This document shows, piece after piece, positions 1-8,608 of a DNA stretch of 64,000 bases. The notes beneath the pieces were generated by a model. The model made no database searches. It worked only from the letters and a program-made list of their open reading frames with translations, and was not told the DNA's origin. Origin of the DNA: JAFKKS01 sp050187875 (lineage in GTDB: Bacteria; Pseudomonadota; Alphaproteobacteria; Rhizobiales; Xanthobacteraceae). The translations under genes and the position numbers were made by a program. The first letter of the stretch is position 1. The number at the start of each line of letters is the position of its first letter. The DNA lies in contig JBFWXB010000012.1 in the NCBI GenBank assembly GCA_050187875.1, forward strand, positions 1 to 64,000. The letters are read 5' to 3'.

Positions 1-30
1 TCCTAAGGCGTACAATCGCTCTCTCTTTCA

Positions 31-164
31 CCCTCCCCTGGAGGGGGAGGATCGACCGCAGGAGCGCATGCGACTGCGGACGGGGTGGGGTGACCCGTCA
101 CGGGAAAACAGAATTCACCCCACCCCGCTCGCTTCGCTCGCGACCCTCCCCCTCCAGGGGAGGG
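31..164. repeat. Long palindromic intergenic repeat (GC-rich, family B)
   Basis: The outer arms at 31-50 and 145-164 are perfect reverse complements of 20 bases. Inner parts also pair (GGGGTGGGGTG near 81-91 against CACCCCACCCC near 117-127), so the whole region can fold into one long hairpin. A related element lies at 46,380-46,497. The rest of 1-234 shows no coding potential. It resembles the REP/MITE-like palindromes common in Hyphomicrobiales. Its function is unknown, and it could act as a transcript end or RNA-stabilising hairpin. Confidence 0.75.
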
Positions 165-234
165 TGGCTGAGCGATCCCAATCGAGTTTCTGCTTAGATC
201 CTCAGGATGACGGCGAGAGTTTGGAGGCCGCGCG

Positions 235-750
235 ATGAGCGCCCGCGCGCATCCGACCTACGCGCTGCGGCCGTTCCTGCCCGCCGACGCGACACTGTTG
301 GCGGCGATCTTTCGCGCCAGCATCGAAGAACTGACCAGCGAAGACTACGACGAAAGCCAGCGTGAGGCCTGGGCCTCGGCGGCTGACGACGAGCAGGCCT
401 TCGGCGCGCGTCTCGCGGACGAACTCACGCTTGTCGCGACCGTCGAAGGCTCCCCCATCGGCTTTCTCTCGCTCGAAGGGACGGACAAGCTCGACATGCT
501 CTATGTGCATCCGGCCGTCGCGGGGCAGGGCGTCGGCGCGATGCTTGTCGATGCGATCGAGAAGCTCGCCGCTTCCCGCGGCGCTAAGCGTCTCGTCGTC
601 GATGCGAGCGAAACGGCGCGGCCGTTCTTCGAGAAGCGCGGCTATGTCGGGCAACAGCGCAACACCGTGATGCTCGGCGGCGAATGGCTCGCGAATACGA
701 CCATGGAAAAACATCTGACGCCGCGCGAAGGCGCGGGGAGCCTGTCATGA
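235..750 (+). CDS. GNAT family N-acetyltransferase
   Basis: A 171-residue protein with the GNAT fold signature. The acetyl-CoA pyrophosphate-binding segment is V-A-G-Q-G-V-G-A-M-L at about residues 96-105, followed by the alpha-helix DAIEKLAASRGAKRL and the usual C-terminal ARPFFEKRGY motif. It is expected to move an acetyl group from acetyl-CoA to an amine in the cytoplasm; the substrate is unknown. A GGAG ribosome site lies just before ATG 235. Its TGA overlaps the ATG of the citramalate synthase gene (ATGA at 747-750), so the two are probably translationally coupled, but the metabolic reason is not evident. Confidence 0.88.
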   Translation: MSARAHPTYALRPFLPADATLLAAIFRASIEELTSEDYDESQREAWASAADDEQAFGARLADELTLVATVEGSPIGFLSLEGTDKLDMLYVHPAVAGQGVGAMLVDAIEKLAASRGAKRLVVDASETARPFFEKRGYVGQQRNTVMLGGEWLANTTMEKHLTPREGAGSLS

Positions 751-2345
751 GTGCGCGCGAGCGGCTTTATCTTTTCGATACGACGCTGCGCGACGGGGCG
801 CAGACGAATGGCGTCGATTTCACGCTGCACGACAAGCTCGCCATCGCCGCGATGCTCGACGAGCTCGGCATCGACTACATCGAGGGCGGCTATCCCGGCG
901 CCAACCCGACCGACACCGAGTTCTTCGGCGCGCCCCGCAACTTCAAGGGGACCTTCACCGCCTTCGGCATGACGCGGCGTCCCGGCCGCTCGGCTTCGAA
1001 CGATCCGGGGCTTGCCGGGCTTCTCGAAGCAAAGGCCGACGCCATCTGCTTCGTCGCCAAGGCCTGGGACTATCACGTGCGCGTCGCGCTCGAGACGACG
1101 CCGGAGGAGAACCTCGCCTCGATCCGCGACAGCGTGAAGGCGGCCGCCGCGAAAGGCCGCGAAGTGCTGGTCGACTGCGAGCATTTCTTCGACGGCTACA
1201 AGGCGAATGCGGCGCATGCTATTGGCGTCGCGAAGGGCGCTTATGACACCGGCGCGCGCTGGGTGGTGCTCTGCGACACCAATGGCGGCACGCTGCCGTA
1301 CGAGGTCGAGGCGATCGTGGCCGAGGTGGTGAAGCATATTCCCGGCAGCCATGTCGGCATCCATGCGCATAACGACACCGAGCAGGCGGTGGCGAACTCG
1401 CTCGCCGCCGTGCGCGCGGGCGCGCGGCAGATCCAGGGCACGCTCAACGGCCTTGGCGAGCGCTGCGGCAACGCGAACCTCATCTCCATCATCCCGACGC
1501 TGAAGTTGAAGCCGGAGTTTGCCGCACGCTTCGACATCGGCGTCTCCGACGCCAAGCTCAAGACGCTCGCGCATGTCTCGCGCACGCTCGACGAGATGCT
1601 CAACCGCGCGCCGAATCGGCACGCGCCCTATGTCGGCGAGAGCGCGTTCGCGACCAAGGCCGGCATCCACGCCTCGGCCATCGTGAAAGAGCCGGAGACC
1701 TATGAGCACGTCGCGCCCGACAGCGTCGGCAACAGCCGCAAGCTTCTCGTCTCCGATCAGGCCGGACGCTCGAACGTGCTTGCGGAGCTGGAGCGCGTCG
1801 GCATTTCCGTCGACAAAAGCGACCCGCGCATCGGGCGTCTCTTGGAAACCGTGAAGGAGCGCGAGGCGACGGGTTATGCCTACGAAGCGGCGGACGCCTC
1901 TTTCGAGCTTCTGGCGAGGCGCATTCTTGGCACGGTGCCGGACTATTTCGCCGTCGAGCGCTTCAAGGTGAATGTCGAGCGCCGCTACAATGCGGTCGGC
2001 GAGCTCATCACCGTCGCCGAAGCAGTGGTCAAGGTGAAGGTCGGCGACGAGACGCTGATCTCCGCGGGCGAGGGCAACGGCCCGGTCAACGCGCTCGACG
2101 TCGCGCTGCGCAAAGACCTCGGCAAGTATCAGAAATTCATCGCGGGCCTGGAGCTCACCGATTATCGCGTGCGCATCCTCAACGGCGGCACCGAGGCGGT
2201 GACGCGCGTGCTGATCGAGAGCTGCGATGAGAAGGGCGCGCGCTGGACGACGGTCGGCGTCTCGCCGAACATCATCGACGCGTCATTTCAGGCGCTGATG
2301 GATTCCGTCGTCTACAAGCTGCTCAAGTCGAACGCGCCGGCGTGA
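747..2345 (+). CDS. cimA: Citramalate synthase (CimA / LeuA-like family)
   Basis: A 532-residue enzyme of the isopropylmalate/homocitrate synthase family. It is expected to condense acetyl-CoA with pyruvate to (R)-citramalate, giving 2-oxobutyrate for isoleucine without threonine. Visible features are the N-terminal FDTTLRDGAQTNGVDFT motif of the TIM barrel, the metal-binding HAHNDTEQA motif and the GTLNGLGERCGNANL motif. A C-terminal LeuA-type allosteric domain follows from about residue 390. The variant motif DGAQTNGVDF, in place of DGxQxPG, fits the CimA/TIGR00977-type subgroup. I chose ATG 747, overlapping the upstream stop, rather than the in-frame ATG at 684 inside the GNAT gene. A homologous 2-isopropylmalate synthase role is less likely. 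Confidence 0.88.
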   Translation: MSARERLYLFDTTLRDGAQTNGVDFTLHDKLAIAAMLDELGIDYIEGGYPGANPTDTEFFGAPRNFKGTFTAFGMTRRPGRSASNDPGLAGLLEAKADAICFVAKAWDYHVRVALETTPEENLASIRDSVKAAAAKGREVLVDCEHFFDGYKANAAHAIGVAKGAYDTGARWVVLCDTNGGTLPYEVEAIVAEVVKHIPGSHVGIHAHNDTEQAVANSLAAVRAGARQIQGTLNGLGERCGNANLISIIPTLKLKPEFAARFDIGVSDAKLKTLAHVSRTLDEMLNRAPNRHAPYVGESAFATKAGIHASAIVKEPETYEHVAPDSVGNSRKLLVSDQAGRSNVLAELERVGISVDKSDPRIGRLLETVKEREATGYAYEAADASFELLARRILGTVPDYFAVERFKVNVERRYNAVGELITVAEAVVKVKVGDETLISAGEGNGPVNALDVALRKDLGKYQKFIAGLELTDYRVRILNGGTEAVTRVLIESCDEKGARWTTVGVSPNIIDASFQALMDSVVYKLLKSNAPA

Positions 2346-2359
2346 GCGCACGTATGGGT

Positions 2360-2454
2360 GTCGTCCCCGCGAAGGCGGGGACCCAGTACGCCGTGTGCTC
2401 TCGATTCCAATAAAGGTCCGGAATTACTGGATGCCCGCTTTCGCGGGCATGACA
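2360..2454. repeat. Palindromic intergenic repeat, family A copy 1
   Basis: The element contains two inverted repeats: a left hairpin GTCCCCGCGAAGGCGGGGAC and a right hairpin ATGCCCGCTTTCGCGGGCAT, separated by about 45 bases that include CCAGTACGCC and TTACTGGATG. The same arrangement recurs at 8,485, 16,403, 41,249 (opposite orientation) and 52,539. It sits between the convergent cimA and LOG-family genes, so the hairpins may end or stabilise transcripts from both sides. No transposase is present. Confidence 0.85.
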
Positions 2455-2486
2455 CTGCGCGGTTGCTGCGCGGCTGCGGACAATCC

Positions 2487-3092
2487 CTACATCTGCTCGA
2501 CGATCTTCGCGGCCTTGACCTCCTCGACCTTTTTGGACCCGGGGGCGAAGGCGCGCAGCTTCGGCAGGATTTCGTCCGGCTTCGTGGCGGTCAGGACGCG
2601 CACGGTGAGTCCCGGCCGGATGAACGCCTTTTCGCTCATGTGATCGAGAAGCGCACTGAACGGGTCCCAAAACCCTTTGATATTGAGGAGCAGGATCGGC
2701 TTGCGGTGACGGCCGAGCTGCGCCCAGGTCATCTGCTCGACGAGCTCCTCGAGCGTTCCGATGCCGCCCGGCATGGCGACGAAGGCGTCGGCGCGCTCGA
2801 ACATGATGCGCTTTCGCTCATGCATGTCGCGGGTCACGATCACCTCGTGGCCGTCGGTCAGCACCTTCTCGCGGTCGGTGAGGAAGCCGGGGATGACGCC
2901 GATCACGGTGCCGCCGTGCTCGATCACGGATTTCGAGATCGCGCCCATGAGGCCGAGTGAGCCGCCGCCATAGACGAGGGCGATGTTTTCTTTGGCCAGG
3001 AGGGCGCCGAACGCGTGGGCGGCTTCAACGAAGGCGGGGTCGCTACCGGGGCCGGATCCGCAATACACGCAGACCGATCGAATCTTTTCCAT
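2487..3092 (-). CDS. LOG family protein (TIGR00730; putative nucleotide 5'-monophosphate phosphoribohydrolase)
   Basis: A 201-residue Rossmann-like protein with the two hallmarks of the LOG/lysine-decarboxylase-like family. These are the early CVYCGSGPG and YGGGSLGLMG segments and the catalytic motif PGGIGTLEEL at about residues 108-117. Family members release the base from nucleoside 5'-monophosphates, as in cytokinin activation; older lysine decarboxylase names are misleading. It is a single gene divergent from the ABC exporter at 3,203, with about 110 bases between them. The physiological substrate in this organism cannot be read from the sequence. Confidence 0.9.
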   Translation of the reverse strand: MEKIRSVCVYCGSGPGSDPAFVEAAHAFGALLAKENIALVYGGGSLGLMGAISKSVIEHGGTVIGVIPGFLTDREKVLTDGHEVIVTRDMHERKRIMFERADAFVAMPGGIGTLEELVEQMTWAQLGRHRKPILLLNIKGFWDPFSALLDHMSEKAFIRPGLTVRVLTATKPDEILPKLRAFAPGSKKVEEVKAAKIVEQM

Positions 3093-3202
3093 AGGGGCGA
3101 TTTGGCATTGGAAGAGGCAGAAAACAAGGCGGCGGAGGATGTCGCGCCCGCCGGTAAGCGCCTATATGTGCCTCCTCACGGCCGCGCCGCGGCCATTTCT
3201 CC

Positions 3203-5197
3203 GTGAAACGCCAGCCGTATGACAGCCCGATGACCGACGCCGCCCGAACTGATGAGACCAGCCGGCGCGCGATCGCGGGGCGGGGCGCCCTGATGCCGAC
3301 GCTGGCGCATCTGTGGCCCTATATCTGGCCGTCGGACCGGGATGACCTGAAGCTGCGCGTCGTCGTGGCGATGGCGCTGCTCCTTTTGGCGAAGCTCGCC
3401 ACCATCGCCGTTCCCTTCACCTTCAAATGGGCGACCGACGCGCTGACGGCCAGTACGGCGACCGGCGCGCCGCGCGACCTCTCGTTTGTCGGCTGGATGT
3501 TCGCCGCGCCGATCGTTCTCACCGCGGCATACGGGGGCATGCGCGTCCTCATGGCGCTACTGACGCAGATGCGCGACGGGCTTTTCGCCAAGGTCGCGAT
3601 GCATGCCGTGCGCCGCCTCGCCAACCTCACCTTCGTGCACATGCATCTTCTCTCGCTGCGCTTCCATCTCGAGCGCAAGACCGGTGGATTGACGCGCGTG
3701 CTCGAGCGCGGCCGCAATGGCATCGAAGTCATCGTGCGGATGGTGATCCTGCAACTCGTCCCGACTATCATCGAGGTGGCGCTCATCGTCGGCGTGCTGC
3801 TCTATCAGTTCGACTGGCGCTATGTCGTCGTCGTCCTGCTCACCGTCTGCGTCTACATGGCCTACACCTATCTCGCGACGGAATGGCGCATCGGCATCCG
3901 CCGCCGCATGAACGACAGCGACACGGAAGCGAACACCAAGGCGATCGACTCGCTGCTCAACTACGAGACGGTGAAATACTTCGTCGCCGAGGAGCGCGAG
4001 GCGCGCCGCTACGACCGCACGATGGAGCGTTACGAGACGGCGAGCGTGAAGTCCTACACGTCGCTTGCTGTGCTCAATGCCGGGCAGGCGGCGATCTTCA
4101 CGGCGGGGCTCACCGCCGCGATGATTCTCTGCGTGCCGGAGATCACGGCGGGCACCAAGACCGTCGGCGACTTCGTGATGATCAACGCGATGATGATCCA
4201 GCTCTACCAGCCGCTGAATTTCATGGGCATGGTCTATCGTGAGATCAAGCAGGCGGTGATCGATATCGAGAGCATGTTCACGATCCTCGGGCGCGATCCC
4301 GAGATCAAGGATCGGCCGGGCGCGAAGCCGCTCGTCATCACGCAAGGGGTGGTGCGGTTCGAGGACGTGCGCTTCGCCTATGAACCGGACCGGCCGATCC
4401 TCAAAGGCATCAGCTTCGAGGTCCCAGCGGGCAAGACGGTAGCGATCGTCGGCCCGTCGGGCGCGGGCAAGTCGACGATCTCGAGGTTGCTGTTCCGTTT
4501 CTACGAAGTGACCGGCGGCAAGATCACCATCGATGCGCAGGATATCCGTGACGTCACGCAGACGTCCTTGCGCGCCGCGATCGGCATGGTGCCGCAGGAC
4601 ACAGTGCTCTTCAACGACACCATCCGCTACAACATCCGCTACGGAAAGTGGGAAGCGGACGACGCGGCAGTCGAGAACGCGGCGGCGCTTGCGCAGATCG
4701 ATAGCTTCATTCGCGCGACGCCGAAAGGCTACGGGACCGAAGTCGGTGAACGCGGCCTGAAGCTTTCTGGCGGTGAGAAGCAGCGCGTCGCGATCGCGCG
4801 CACGATCCTCAAGGGCCCGCCGATCCTTTTGCTCGATGAGGCGACGTCGGCGCTCGACAGCTATACGGAGAAGGAGATCCAGGACGCTCTGGATCGCGTA
4901 TCGCGTGGGCGCACGACCCTCGTCATCGCGCATCGGCTCTCCACCGTGATCGGCGCGGACGAGATCATCGTGCTTGATGGCGGCCAGATCGTCGAACGGG
5001 GCACGCATCAGGCGCTGCTTGCGCAAGACGGCCTCTATGCCGGCATGTGGAACCGCCAACGCGAGGCGGAGAAGGCCCGCGAGACGCTAGCACGCACCGA
5101 TGCGGAGCGCGCCGCCCCCAACCGCGACCCGCCGCCGGTTGCCGAAGCGGAGGAGCCGGTTGCACCGCGGCGCGTTGCCGCCGATGCGGCGGAGTAG
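3203..5197 (+). CDS. ABC transporter, Atm1/HMT1-type permease-ATPase fusion
   Basis: A 664-residue half-transporter: six membrane segments (residues about 45-345), then a nucleotide-binding domain. Walker A is GPSGAGKST, the signature is LSGGEKQRVAIAR, Walker B is ILLLDEATSALD, and the H-loop is VIAHRLST. The linker segments NYETVKYFVAEEREARRYD and NAGQAAIFTAGL are typical of the mitochondrial Atm1/bacterial NaAtm1 group. That group exports glutathione-linked sulfur species or metal-thiol conjugates across the inner membrane. The start is either GTG 3203 or ATG 3230; I keep the longer form with low certainty. The C-terminal 40 residues are Ala/Arg/Pro-rich and not part of the domain. Confidence 0.88.
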   Translation: MKRQPYDSPMTDAARTDETSRRAIAGRGALMPTLAHLWPYIWPSDRDDLKLRVVVAMALLLLAKLATIAVPFTFKWATDALTASTATGAPRDLSFVGWMFAAPIVLTAAYGGMRVLMALLTQMRDGLFAKVAMHAVRRLANLTFVHMHLLSLRFHLERKTGGLTRVLERGRNGIEVIVRMVILQLVPTIIEVALIVGVLLYQFDWRYVVVVLLTVCVYMAYTYLATEWRIGIRRRMNDSDTEANTKAIDSLLNYETVKYFVAEEREARRYDRTMERYETASVKSYTSLAVLNAGQAAIFTAGLTAAMILCVPEITAGTKTVGDFVMINAMMIQLYQPLNFMGMVYREIKQAVIDIESMFTILGRDPEIKDRPGAKPLVITQGVVRFEDVRFAYEPDRPILKGISFEVPAGKTVAIVGPSGAGKSTISRLLFRFYEVTGGKITIDAQDIRDVTQTSLRAAIGMVPQDTVLFNDTIRYNIRYGKWEADDAAVENAAALAQIDSFIRATPKGYGTEVGERGLKLSGGEKQRVAIARTILKGPPILLLDEATSALDSYTEKEIQDALDRVSRGRTTLVIAHRLSTVIGADEIIVLDGGQIVERGTHQALLAQDGLYAGMWNRQREAEKARETLARTDAERAAPNRDPPPVAEAEEPVAPRRVAADAAE

Positions 5198-5200
5198 ACG

Positions 5201-5269
5201 TCGTCATGCGCGGACCTTGACCCGCGCATCCATCGTTCGCGATTGCCGGGTCGAGCCCGGCAATGACGA
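5201..5269. repeat. Palindromic intergenic repeat (REP-like, family C)
   Basis: Two inverted repeats lie side by side: ATGCGCGG...CCGCGCAT and ATTGCCGGG-tcgag-CCCGGCAAT, flanked by TCGTC and GACGA. The layout (outer GTCATG/CATGAC-like ends, two hairpins) matches the element at 7,581-7,670. It lies in the gap between the ABC exporter and psd. Confidence 0.75.
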
Positions 5270-5347
5270 GACATAAAGCCGATGCCGTGGCTGGCGTTAT
5301 GGCCGCTGGTCCATTATCAGAGCGCGTAAATTAGGAACCGGCCAAAC

Positions 5348-6052
5348 ATGTCCGTCCTTGCATCGATCCGCGCGCAGTTCGTGCCGATCCACCGGGAAGG
5401 TTATCCCTTCATCGGCGCGTTCGCGGTGCTGACCGTGATCCTGTTCCTGCTCTCGACGCCGCTCGGCTATCTCGGGCTGATCCTGACCGGATGGTGCACC
5501 TATTTCTTTCGCGACCCGCCGCGGGTGACGCCGACGCGTGCGGGCATTGTCGTCTCCCCGGCCGACGGGACGGTGAGCAGCGTCGCCGCGGCGGTGCCGC
5601 CGCTGGAACTCGATCTCGGCGTGCGGCCGCTGCCGCGCGTTTCAATCTTCATGAGCGTGTTCGACTGCCATGTGAACCGCACGCCGGTTGCCGGCCGCAT
5701 CGAGCGCATCGCTTATCGCGCAGGCAAGTTCCTCAATGCCGATCTCGACAAGGCGAGCGAGGACAATGAGCGCAATGGATTTGTCATCGCGACAGCACAG
5801 GCGCGCATCGGCGTGGTCCAGATCGCGGGGCTGATCGCACGCCGCATCGTGTGCTTTGTGCGCGAGGGCGAGCAGCTTGCGGTCGGCGAGCGCATCGGGC
5901 TCATCCGCTTCGGTTCGCGTGTCGACGTCTACCTGCCCGAGGGAACACAGATCCTCGCGGCCGAAGGCCAGACGGCGATCGCCGGCGAGACCATCATCGC
6001 GCAGATGGATATTTTGGGACCCGCGACAAATGGAAGCTTCCGCGTCGGCTGA
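5348..6052 (+). CDS. psd: Phosphatidylserine decarboxylase proenzyme (short PSD-A type)
   Basis: A 234-residue proenzyme that makes phosphatidylethanolamine from phosphatidylserine at the inner membrane. Residues about 20-55 form the N-terminal membrane hairpin. The conserved SPADGTV motif (70-76) and SVFDCHVNR (103-111) are present. The self-cleavage site is Gly189-Ser190 in the motif LIRFGSRVDVYLP, where Ser190 becomes the pyruvoyl group. Position and motif match the short alphaproteobacterial PSD-A proteins. It is followed by a small gene and pssA, so substrate synthesis and decarboxylation are encoded together. Confidence 0.96.
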   Translation: MSVLASIRAQFVPIHREGYPFIGAFAVLTVILFLLSTPLGYLGLILTGWCTYFFRDPPRVTPTRAGIVVSPADGTVSSVAAAVPPLELDLGVRPLPRVSIFMSVFDCHVNRTPVAGRIERIAYRAGKFLNADLDKASEDNERNGFVIATAQARIGVVQIAGLIARRIVCFVREGEQLAVGERIGLIRFGSRVDVYLPEGTQILAAEGQTAIAGETIIAQMDILGPATNGSFRVG

Positions 6053-6204
6053 GGTGCGGCAAGGCTAGGATGAGAGCCGCAAAGATGCCCTGGCTCTTAA
6101 TCACCTTTAACGCTGCGGCCGTGGTGTGGTTAGGGGGATCGATGGATTCTTGCCGCTAATATCTTCGGCCACGACCAAATTAGAAAGAAGACGCTTTTTC
6201 AGTC

Positions 6205-6570
6205 ATGTCCCGTTCTCTCTCCACGCTGAAAGATCAGCTGCGGCTTGGTCTTATTTTGATCGATGAGGCGATCACCGAACTCGCCGATCAAGATCGCGCG
6301 GACGACATTGCCGCGCTGATCACAGCGCGTCTGCGTTTCGAGCCAAGCGACGTGAACGGCGTCCTCCTTGCCGGTCCGGAGGCGCCGACGGCGCTCTTGT
6401 GCAAGGCGGCCGGCGTCAAGCTCAACGGCTTTTCCGCGATCCTGCGCATGCGACATCGGCGCGGGCTCGAGACTGGCGAGCCGGCGGCGCAATTGCGGGC
6501 CTATCAGCGCGACCTCGAAAGTGCCGGCTTGGTGCAGACGATCGAGCCCACCGGACGCCGGACGAATTGA
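6205..6570 (+). CDS. Hypothetical protein, DUF2336-like fragment, between psd and pssA
   Basis: A 121-residue acidic-then-basic protein with no signal peptide or membrane segment. The segment TALLCKAAGVKLNGFSAIL (about residues 67-85) resembles part of DUF2336-type alphaproteobacterial proteins. The match is by eye, and the whole protein is shorter than that family. It starts at ATG 6205, 152 bases after psd, and ends 13 bases before the pssA start, so it is probably cotranscribed with phospholipid genes. Function is unknown. Confidence 0.6.
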   Translation: MSRSLSTLKDQLRLGLILIDEAITELADQDRADDIAALITARLRFEPSDVNGVLLAGPEAPTALLCKAAGVKLNGFSAILRMRHRRGLETGEPAAQLRAYQRDLESAGLVQTIEPTGRRTN

Positions 6571-6582
6571 GGGCGCGCGAGA

Positions 6583-7512
6583 GTGGCCGATCGGCGTGGA
6601 TTCTCTTATATTGGCTTTATGGTCGCTCCGTTTGATGTAGACCGGCGCGAGGCGAGGCGGGCAAGACTGCGTGCCATTCCCGTCCGCACGCTTGTGCCAA
6701 ATCTGATCACCTTGCTGGCGCTCTGCGCGGGCCTCACCGGCATCCGCATGGCGGTCGAGGGCAAGCTCGAATTCGCGCTGGCGGCCATTGTCTTCGCGGC
6801 CGCTCTCGATGGCATCGACGGGCGCGTCGCGCGCCTGATGAAGGGTACGTCCCGCTTCGGCGCCGAGCTCGACAGCCTCGCGGACTTCGTCAATTTCGGC
6901 GTCGCGCCGGGCCTGATCCTCTATTTCTGGGGACTGCACGATCTCAAATCCGCGGGATGGATCGCCTCGATGGTGTTTGCGATCTGCACGGCGCTGCGGC
7001 TGGCGCGCTTCAACGTTGCGATCGACGATCCCAATAAGCCGGCCTGGGCGGGCAATTTCTTCACCGGCGTGCCCGCGCCTGCCGGCGCAATCACGGTCCT
7101 TCTGCCGATCTATCTGAGCTTCCTCGGCGTGCCGATGACGGCGGCGACGGCGCCGCTCACGTTGATCTATACGCTCGCGATCGGCTTCCTGATGGTGTCG
7201 CGTCTGCCGGTTCTTTCCGGCAAGAAGCTGGGCACGCGCGTGCCGCCGGAAATGGTGCTCCCGGTCTTCATTCTCGTTGTTCTGTTTGTCGCGCTTTTGA
7301 TCAGCTACCCGTGGGAGGTGCTCACGGTCGGCACGCTGGTCTATCTCGGCTGTCTGCCGTTCGGGGTCGCGTCCTATCGGCGCTATGTTCGCCACGACGC
7401 GGAATCCCACAAGCCGACCCCCACGCGGCCGTCCGCTGTTTCGGAACGAGACCCGCTCGATCCGCCTGTGCCGCCCGGTTCCGAAGGCGAACGGCCCTCG
7501 CGGCTTAATTGA
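6583..7512 (+). CDS. pssA: CDP-diacylglycerol-serine O-phosphatidyltransferase
   Basis: A 309-residue multi-pass membrane enzyme that joins CDP-diacylglycerol and L-serine to give phosphatidylserine, the substrate of the psd product. The CDP-alcohol phosphotransferase signature is complete at about residues 78-101: D-G-x2-A-R-x8-G-x3-D-x3-D, read as DGRVARLMKGTSRFGAELDSLAD. At least six hydrophobic segments follow. The start used is GTG 6583, which has a GAGGG ribosome site; ATG 6619 is a second candidate without one. The C-terminal 45 residues are polar and Pro-rich and probably cytoplasmic. Confidence 0.94.
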   Translation: MADRRGFSYIGFMVAPFDVDRREARRARLRAIPVRTLVPNLITLLALCAGLTGIRMAVEGKLEFALAAIVFAAALDGIDGRVARLMKGTSRFGAELDSLADFVNFGVAPGLILYFWGLHDLKSAGWIASMVFAICTALRLARFNVAIDDPNKPAWAGNFFTGVPAPAGAITVLLPIYLSFLGVPMTAATAPLTLIYTLAIGFLMVSRLPVLSGKKLGTRVPPEMVLPVFILVVLFVALLISYPWEVLTVGTLVYLGCLPFGVASYRRYVRHDAESHKPTPTRPSAVSERDPLDPPVPPGSEGERPSRLN

Positions 7513-7580
7513 AGATCTTCGTCATCCTAAGACTCTGATTCAAAACTCGGCCAATGAAATCAGACTCTCTCGCCTAGCAC

Positions 7581-7670
7581 CGTCATGCCCGCACTTGTTG
7601 CGGGCATCCACGTCTTTCTTTTAAGCCGCAAGCAAGACGTGGATGGCCGGGACAAGCCCGGCCATGACGA
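7581..7670. repeat. Palindromic intergenic repeat (REP-like, family C)
   Basis: The left hairpin ATGCCCGCACTTGTTGCGGGCAT and right hairpin GGCCGGGACAAGCCCGGCC are bounded by CGTCATG and CATGACG. Between them ATCCACGTCTT and AAGACGTGGAT also pair, so the whole 90-base element is one large imperfect palindrome. It lies between pssA and the SDR gene. Confidence 0.8.
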
Positions 7671-7746
7671 AAAGAGCCACTTCAGCCGCGTGGATTGCGA
7701 AGGACACTCAGCATCCCCGGCCGATATCGCGTAAGCTCCCCTCCGC

Positions 7747-8472
7747 ATGGGTCGTCTCAAGGACAAGATCATTCTCGTCACCGGCGCGGCCGGCGCCATC
7801 GGCTCGGCCGTCGCCGAGGTGATCGTGCGCGCCGGCGGGCTTGCGGTCGCGACCGATCTTCCCAGCCGGCCGGGCATGGATCATCCGCTCGACGTCACGT
7901 CCGAAGAGGATTGGCGCCGCGTCGCCGCCGATGTCGGAGCCGCCGGTGTGGGGCTCGATGGGTTGGTGAACGCGGCGGGGATCGCCGCGCTCGGCACTGT
8001 CGAGGATACGGACTTCGCCACGTGGCGCCGGGTCATGGCGATCAATCTCGACGGCACGTTTCTCGGCTGCAAATTCATACTCCCGCTTTTGCGCGCGCGG
8101 GGCGGCGCCATCGTCAACGTGTCCTCAGTGTCGGGGCTTGTCGGCGGACACAATCTCGCCGCCTACAATGCCTCGAAAGGCGGCGTGCGCCTCTTGACCA
8201 AATCGGTCGCGCTGCACGGCGCGCGGCTTGATCCCAAGGTGCGCTGCAATTCCGTGCATCCCGCCTTCATCGAAGGCCCGATGGTCGACAACATGATCGC
8301 CGGGACGCGCAATCCCGACGAGGCGCGCACACGCATGGCGCGCGACATTCCGCTTGGCCGTTTCGGTGCGCCGTCGGAAGTCGCGGATATGTGCGTCTAT
8401 CTTCTGTCCGACGAAGCGGCTTTCGTCACCGGCGCCGAGTTCGTGATCGATGGCGGGCTCACCGCACGGTGA
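7747..8472 (+). CDS. SDR family oxidoreductase
   Basis: A 241-residue short-chain dehydrogenase. The cofactor-binding motif TGAAGAIGSA is at about residues 12-21, NAAGIAAL follows near 76-83, the catalytic Ser is in NVSSVSGLVGG, and Tyr-x3-Lys is in AAYNASKGG. The C terminus FVTGAEFVIDGGLTAR is the standard family ending. It probably oxidises or reduces an alcohol/ketone with NAD(P)H in the cytoplasm; the substrate is unknown. It stands alone between two repeats, with no clear operon partner. Confidence 0.9.
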   Translation: MGRLKDKIILVTGAAGAIGSAVAEVIVRAGGLAVATDLPSRPGMDHPLDVTSEEDWRRVAADVGAAGVGLDGLVNAAGIAALGTVEDTDFATWRRVMAINLDGTFLGCKFILPLLRARGGAIVNVSSVSGLVGGHNLAAYNASKGGVRLLTKSVALHGARLDPKVRCNSVHPAFIEGPMVDNMIAGTRNPDEARTRMARDIPLGRFGAPSEVADMCVYLLSDEAAFVTGAEFVIDGGLTAR

Positions 8473-8484
8473 CTCAATATCAGT

Positions 8485-8578
8485 GTCGTCCCCGCGAAGG
8501 CGGGGACCCAGTACGCCCTGTCTGGCGACCCAATCGAGTCCGGTGGTTACTGGATGCCCGCCTTCGCGGGCATGACAG
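8485..8578. repeat. Palindromic intergenic repeat, family A copy 2
   Basis: Nearly identical to the copy at 2,360-2,454: GTCCCCGCGAAGGCGGGGAC hairpin, CCAGTACGCC, a variable middle, then TTACTGGATG and the ATGCCCGCCTTCGCGGGCAT hairpin. It lies between the convergent SDR and GST genes. Confidence 0.85.
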
Positions 8579-8608
8579 CTGAGTTTCCGCCTCCGGTGCA
8601 AATCCCAC

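Noticed and set aside
3557..5059. 500-codon minus-strand frame inside the Atm1-type gene
   Set aside because: It is an antisense shadow of a conserved ABC transporter, with no recognisable motif.
6070..6159. 29-codon hydrophobic peptide frame between psd and the DUF2336-like gene
   Set aside because: It has a plausible hydrophobic sequence but no convincing ribosome site and is too short to judge; no support beyond an open frame.
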